Shown here in pieces: positions 60,328-64,000 of a DNA stretch of 64,000 nucleotides (the first letter of the stretch is position 1; every line of letters begins with the position of its first letter). Position numbers and translations under genes: made by a program. The DNA comes from Empedobacter stercoris (GTDB lineage: Bacteria > Bacteroidota > Bacteroidia > Flavobacteriales > Weeksellaceae): positions 372,001 through 436,000 of the forward strand of contig NZ_CP104209.1 of NCBI RefSeq assembly GCF_025244765.1, given 5' to 3'. The notes beneath the pieces were generated by a model that was not told the origin of the DNA, did not search any database, and was given only the letters and a program-made list of their open reading frames with translations.

Positions 60328-62091
60328 ATGGAAGTAACCAGAATTTTTGATTTACCAAAACGACAGTTGGAGAAGTTCCCTGATTTATCCATGTTTGTTA
60401 GCAAGCAAGACGGAGAATGGAAACCAATGTCGACTAAATCTTTTTTGGATCGTGTAAATCAAATCTCGAAAGGTTTGATTGCTTGTGGAGTTCAAGCAGG
60501 TGATAAAGTTGGTTTAATCTCAGAAAATCGTGTCGAATGGAATATGATAGACTACGCTATACAACAAATTGGCGCTGTTGTGGTGGCAATTTATCCCAAT
60601 ATTTCAGATAACGATTATGAATATATTTTCAAAGATTCTTCAATAAAATTATGTTTTACAAGTAATCAGGATTTATATACTCGGATAAATTACCTCAAAA
60701 CATCATTGCCATCTTTAGAACAATTGTATTCGATTGATGAAGTTGAACATGCAACGAGTTGGAATATTTTAATCGAAAAAGGGCAATTGATTGATTTATC
60801 AGAAGTAGAAAAAAGAGCAGCTCAAGTAAAACACGAAGATTTAGCCTTTCTAATTTATACATCTGGTACAACTGGAAAACCGAAAGGTGTCATGTTATCG
60901 CACAAAAATATTATTGCTGATGTTATAGCGTGTGAATATTCTACACCACTAAATCCTTATGATCGTGCATTAACGTTTTTGCCAGCTTGTCATGCCTACG
61001 AACGTACCTTACAGTATTTGTATGTCTACATGGGCCTTTCTATTCATTTCGCTGAATCAATGGATAAAATCGGGGAAAATTTAAAAGAGATTAAACCTCA
61101 TATTATGACAGCAGTTCCTCGTGTTATAGAGAAAGTATATGAAAAGATTATGACAACTGGAGCGCAATTAACAGGTTTCAAAAAATCTATTTTCGATTGG
61201 GCTGTAAAAATTGGTAATGAGTATGTTTTAGAAGCAGATCAACGCTCAACATTGTATAATATCAAATTAGCAATTGCGCGTAAATTGGTTTTACATAAGT
61301 GGTACGAAGGGCTTGGCGGAGAATTGAAAGCAATTGTAACTGGTAGTGCAGCAATTCAACAACGAATAGTTCGCGTATTTTTGGCAGCAGAAATTCCTAT
61401 ATACGAAGGTTATGGCTTAACAGAAGCTTCACCTGTAATTGCTGTAAATTGCTTTCGTCGTGGAAAAAAAATAGGAACTGTAGGCCCTCCATTAAAAGAT
61501 GTTGAAATCAAATTAGCTGATGATGGCGAAATCTTGGTTCATGGTGATATTGTAATGATGGGGTACTATAATTTACCTAAGCAAACTGCCGAAGTAATCA
61601 AGGATGGTTGGTTGCATACTGGCGATATTGGTGAGTGGGTAGATCATAAATTCTTGAAGATTGTTGATCGTAAAAAGGAAATGTACAAAACATCTGGTGG
61701 AAAATACATTGTTCCGCAACAAATCGAAATGAAAATGGTCGAATCTCCATTTATTGAGCAGTTGATGGTAGTTGGAGAAGGAGAGAAGTTCCCTGGCGCT
61801 TTTGTTGTTCCAAATTATCCGAATCTTCTTAATTGGGCAAAGTCAAATGCTCCTGAAATTGTCAATCTTTCTCATGATGAATTTCAAAAAAGTAAAGCTG
61901 TTCAGAAAAAAATTGAAGATGAAATCAATAATTTGAATACAAATTTTGGACATTGGGAACAAATCAAAAAGATTTCAATTATCCCGAATGAGTTAACGAT
62001 TGAAGGTGGTGAATTAACGCCAACGTTAAAATTTAAACGTAAAATCATCTTAGAAAAATATAAAAAAGAATACCACGAAATTTTTGGATAA
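60328..62091 (+). CDS. Long-chain acyl-CoA synthetase, paralogue 3
   Basis: This 587-residue protein has 'IYTSGTTGKPKGVMLSHK' near 178, 'YEGYGLTEASPVIAVN' and 'IVDRKKEMYKTSGGKYIVP'. It is closest in wording to paralogue 1. The start at 60328 gives MEVTRIFDLPKRQL; the ATG at 60321 is out of frame. Its transcription terminator has been split by an insertion sequence at 62111. Confidence 0.88.
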   Translation: MEVTRIFDLPKRQLEKFPDLSMFVSKQDGEWKPMSTKSFLDRVNQISKGLIACGVQAGDKVGLISENRVEWNMIDYAIQQIGAVVVAIYPNISDNDYEYIFKDSSIKLCFTSNQDLYTRINYLKTSLPSLEQLYSIDEVEHATSWNILIEKGQLIDLSEVEKRAAQVKHEDLAFLIYTSGTTGKPKGVMLSHKNIIADVIACEYSTPLNPYDRALTFLPACHAYERTLQYLYVYMGLSIHFAESMDKIGENLKEIKPHIMTAVPRVIEKVYEKIMTTGAQLTGFKKSIFDWAVKIGNEYVLEADQRSTLYNIKLAIARKLVLHKWYEGLGGELKAIVTGSAAIQQRIVRVFLAAEIPIYEGYGLTEASPVIAVNCFRRGKKIGTVGPPLKDVEIKLADDGEILVHGDIVMMGYYNLPKQTAEVIKDGWLHTGDIGEWVDHKFLKIVDRKKEMYKTSGGKYIVPQQIEMKMVESPFIEQLMVVGEGEKFPGAFVVPNYPNLLNWAKSNAPEIVNLSHDEFQKSKAVQKKIEDEINNLNTNFGHWEQIKKISIIPNELTIEGGELTPTLKFKRKIILEKYKKEYHEIFG

Positions 62092-62153
62092 TTTAGAAAG
62101 AGTCTCAGTTTACACTGCCCCCAAAAAGTTAGACACTTTTGGGGGCATTTTTT

Positions 62154-62642
62154 ATGACAAGAAAAGTAAAATATGGTGTAGCATTTAAGTTACGCTGTGT
62201 GAAAGAAGTTTTAGAAAAACATCGAACAATACGTTCAATTAGTAAAAAAGAAAATATACATGCTTCTTTATTAAAGAAATGGGTTTCTGATTATCATAAT
62301 CAAGGAATTTCAGGTATAGAACCTAAAAAAAACCAAACGTATAGCGTTGAATTTAAGTTGAAAGTTATTAAGACTATAACCAAACAGTTTCTTAGTTTTC
62401 GTGAAGCACGCTTGAAATTTAATATTCCAAGTGAATCGGTTATTATAAAATGGCAAAAAGATTTTGCTACCTTTGGAATAGACGGATTAAAACCCAAACC
62501 AAAAGGCCGTCCCAAGACTATGAGCACATCTAAAGGTAGACCTAAAAAATCGAAACAACCGTTAACAAGAGAAGAAGAACTATTGTTGGAGATTGAACGT
62601 TTACGTTGTGAAAATGCACTCTTAAAAAGTTCAATGCCTTAA
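62154..62642 (+). CDS. IS150-type OrfA (two helix-turn-helix domains)
   Basis: This 162-residue protein has two HTH domains, 'TIRSISKKENIHASLLKKW' and 'SFREARLKFNIPSESVIIKW', then a linker ('KPKPKGRPKTMSTSKG') and an acidic helix 'LTREEELLLEIERLRCENA'. It ends LLKSSMP. Just before the stop, the -1 frame reads 'LKKFNALIQAEEEKQKK', which I recognise as the usual tail of this OrfA, so a one-base slip in the A5 run at 62624-62628 is likely. I start at ATG 62154. Confidence 0.82.
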   Translation: MTRKVKYGVAFKLRCVKEVLEKHRTIRSISKKENIHASLLKKWVSDYHNQGISGIEPKKNQTYSVEFKLKVIKTITKQFLSFREARLKFNIPSESVIIKWQKDFATFGIDGLKPKPKGRPKTMSTSKGRPKKSKQPLTREEELLLEIERLRCENALLKSSMP

Positions 62643-62739
62643 TTCAAGCCGAGGAAGAAAAACAAAAGAAACTTGGACACAAGCCATAAATGAATTAAGG
62701 CCAGAATTTCATCTAAATTTACTTTTAGATTGTACACAT

Positions 62740-63519
62740 ATGGCTAGAAGCAGCTTTTACTATCATATTTCACGTAGTAAAACAGATAAATACGAGGAAT
62801 TAAAACTTAAGATAAAATCCATTTATCATCAGCATAAAGGGCGATATGGCTATCGACGAATTACCGATGAATTAAGAAAATCAGGAACTATCATCAATCA
62901 TAAAACTGTTCTTAAACTGATGAATAGCTTAGGATTAAAGAGTTTGATTCGAAGAAAAAAATACAAATCTTACAAAGGAGAACAAGGAAAGATTGCACCA
63001 AACATCTTGCAAAGAGCATTTAAGGCTGATAAACCCAACCAAAAATGGGTAACAGATGTTACCGAGTTTAAAGTAAAAGATAAAAAACTATATTTATCAC
63101 CAATAATGGATCTGTACAATCAAGAAATTATCAGCTATGAGTTAAGCGAACGACCTGTTTTTAATCAAGTAACTCAAATGCTTAAAAAGGCATTTAAAAT
63201 AACGAAAGACACTAAAGATTTGATATTACATTCAGATCAAGGATGGCAATATCAAATGAAACAATATCAGGCTTTATTAAATGAAAAAGGAATCATACAA
63301 AGTATGAGTAGAAAAGGAAATTGCTTAGATAATGCTATTATCGAGAATTTCTTCGGAATACTGAAATCGGAACTATTTTATTTACAAAAATTTAATTCTA
63401 TTGAAGAGCTAAAAAAAGAAATAAAACAATACATTTACTATTACAATAACGATAGAATAAAATCGAACTTAAATAAAATGAGCCCGATACAATATCGAAC
63501 TCATTTTTATAATTATTAA
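62740..63519 (+). CDS. IS150-type transposase OrfB
   Basis: This 259-residue DDE transposase has HTH_21 ('GRYGYRRITDELRKSG') near 32, first Asp in 'WVTDVTEFKVKDKK', second in 'LHSDQGWQYQMKQ' and the Glu in 'NAIIENFFGILKSEL'. All catalytic residues are present. The frame stays open upstream to 62626 ('TWTQAINELRPEFHLNLLL'), so the real protein is probably an OrfAB fusion made by frameshifting. The listed start is only the first Met. Confidence 0.9.
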   Translation: MARSSFYYHISRSKTDKYEELKLKIKSIYHQHKGRYGYRRITDELRKSGTIINHKTVLKLMNSLGLKSLIRRKKYKSYKGEQGKIAPNILQRAFKADKPNQKWVTDVTEFKVKDKKLYLSPIMDLYNQEIISYELSERPVFNQVTQMLKKAFKITKDTKDLILHSDQGWQYQMKQYQALLNEKGIIQSMSRKGNCLDNAIIENFFGILKSELFYLQKFNSIEELKKEIKQYIYYYNNDRIKSNLNKMSPIQYRTHFYNY

Positions 63520-63617
63520 TTTTTAATCTGTCCAAACTTTTGGGTGCAGTCTAGTTTTTGAGACTCTTTTTTGTATATTTATTTTTTTTAAAAAAATTAC
63601 ATATCTTATTTTGAATT

Positions 63618-64000
63618 ATGGGAAAAGTAGATTTAAGACAACTAATAGTAGGTATTGTTATAACTGTTTTTTTAACAATAACAATTAATCAATTTTCTTT
63701 TTTAACAAATATCGAATTATTAAGAAATGTATCTAATTTAGGGACAGATGAAACTTTTACTAAACTTTCTTCGAAACAGAGTTTTCCTAGAGATATTTTC
63801 TATTATTTGTTATGGATTAAATTATCAACTTATTTAGGTTTATTTTTGGGTTTTCTTTTATTTGGTTTATTATTAATAAAGAAAAAAATAAGTTTAATAA
63901 ATTTTGTTTTAATTATTCTATTGTCGTTTATTTTCTTGAAAATTTTAAAAACTTTTAATGGATATAATTTATTGTCATTTTTGAATTTTTCACATTTTAG
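63618..64000 (+). CDS. Membrane protein, 3' end beyond the window
   Basis: The frame starts MGKVDLRQLIVGIVITVF and runs open to the last base (127 codons and counting). Membrane helices are visible at about 8-26, 70-92 ('YLGLFLGFLLFGLLLI') and 97-115. No family is recognised from this part. It follows the IS-split terminator, so its transcription may also be affected by the insertion. Confidence 0.6.
   Translation, partial: MGKVDLRQLIVGIVITVFLTITINQFSFLTNIELLRNVSNLGTDETFTKLSSKQSFPRDIFYYLLWIKLSTYLGLFLGFLLFGLLLIKKKISLINFVLIILLSFIFLKILKTFNGYNLLSFLNFSHF

Larger units (their letters stand above)
62111..63552 (+). mobile_element. IS3-family element (IS150-like)
   Basis: This is an element of about 1442 bp. 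The ends TACACTGCCCCCAAAA and (inverted) TAGACTGCACCCAAAA are imperfect terminal repeats, extended by GTTAGACA / GTTTGGACA. GTT flanks both sides as a 3-bp target duplication, though AGTTT would fit if the ends are drawn two bases in. A second internal CCCCCAAAA / TTTTGGGGG hairpin lies in the left end. It encodes OrfA and OrfB rightward. Confidence 0.88.
62097..63571 (+). terminator. Terminator of synthetase 3, split by an insertion sequence
   Basis: AAAGAGTCTCA (62097-62107) and TGAGACTC followed by six T (63558-63571) are the two stem arms. They now lie 1.45 kb apart on either side of the IS. Removing the IS recreates a normal hairpin with a short loop. Confidence 0.75.

Noticed and set aside
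60321-60330. ATG at 60321 as the start of synthetase 3
   Set aside because: It is out of frame with the coding region; the ATG at 60328 matches the start of the paralogues.

Overview
The window is AT-rich bacterial chromosome that looks like Bacteroidota, class Flavobacteriia, most likely a Weeksellaceae member (Empedobacter-like; this is an inference from gene content). The evidence is TTG / TAnnTTTG promoters, CusA fused to a TolC-type domain, the phenylacetate operon order, and dispersed flavobacterial palindromes around 'TCATTCTGAGCTTGTC'. No tRNA, rRNA or CRISPR array was seen.

Layout. (1) 1-21.5 kb is an accessory, defence-type island. Two long gene-poor blocks (1-3.4 kb and 12.95-15.8 kb) are built from at least four families of long, hairpin-rich repeats. 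Each block ends in a homologous ~0.5 kb structured element that seems to be transcribed leftward as an RNA and sits head-to-head with an XRE-type regulator gene (3488 and 15825). Downstream of the first regulator come an OLD-family nuclease, a Hachiman pair (hamA-hamB) and a DUF4145 + ABC-type ATPase pair. Downstream of the second come a secreted protein, a remnant of another XRE gene, a membrane-anchored protein, a gene broken by an in-frame stop, and a type I restriction gene (hsdR) that is interrupted by an IS3-family (IS407-like) element and cut off by an IS30 fragment. Three of the cassettes are separated by copies of the same terminator-plus-promoter module.

(2) 21.7-28.7 kb: a secreted M28 peptidase, then a leftward heavy-metal efflux operon (small His-rich protein, CusA-CusC fusion, CusB).

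(3) 29-48.1 kb: aromatic amino acid catabolism. hmgA and hppD (homogentisate pathway) are followed by the E2 and fused E1 of a 2-oxo acid dehydrogenase, then a near-complete phenylacetate cluster paaK-paaR-paaE-A-B-C-D-G-H-I-J-Y-Z-F. A palindrome of the PaaR type lies upstream of paaK and a close relative lies upstream of the E2 gene. This suggests shared control and a possible direct route from phenylpyruvate-like acids to phenylacetyl-CoA.

(4) 48.2-64 kb: ordinary housekeeping genes (FKBP, radical SAM protein, cyclophilin, glutaminase, YCF48-like protein, SRPBCC, DUF1801, DUF2461 and VOC proteins), three tandem long-chain acyl-CoA synthetase paralogues, an IS150-like element lodged in the loop of the last synthetase's terminator, and a membrane-protein gene running off the right edge.
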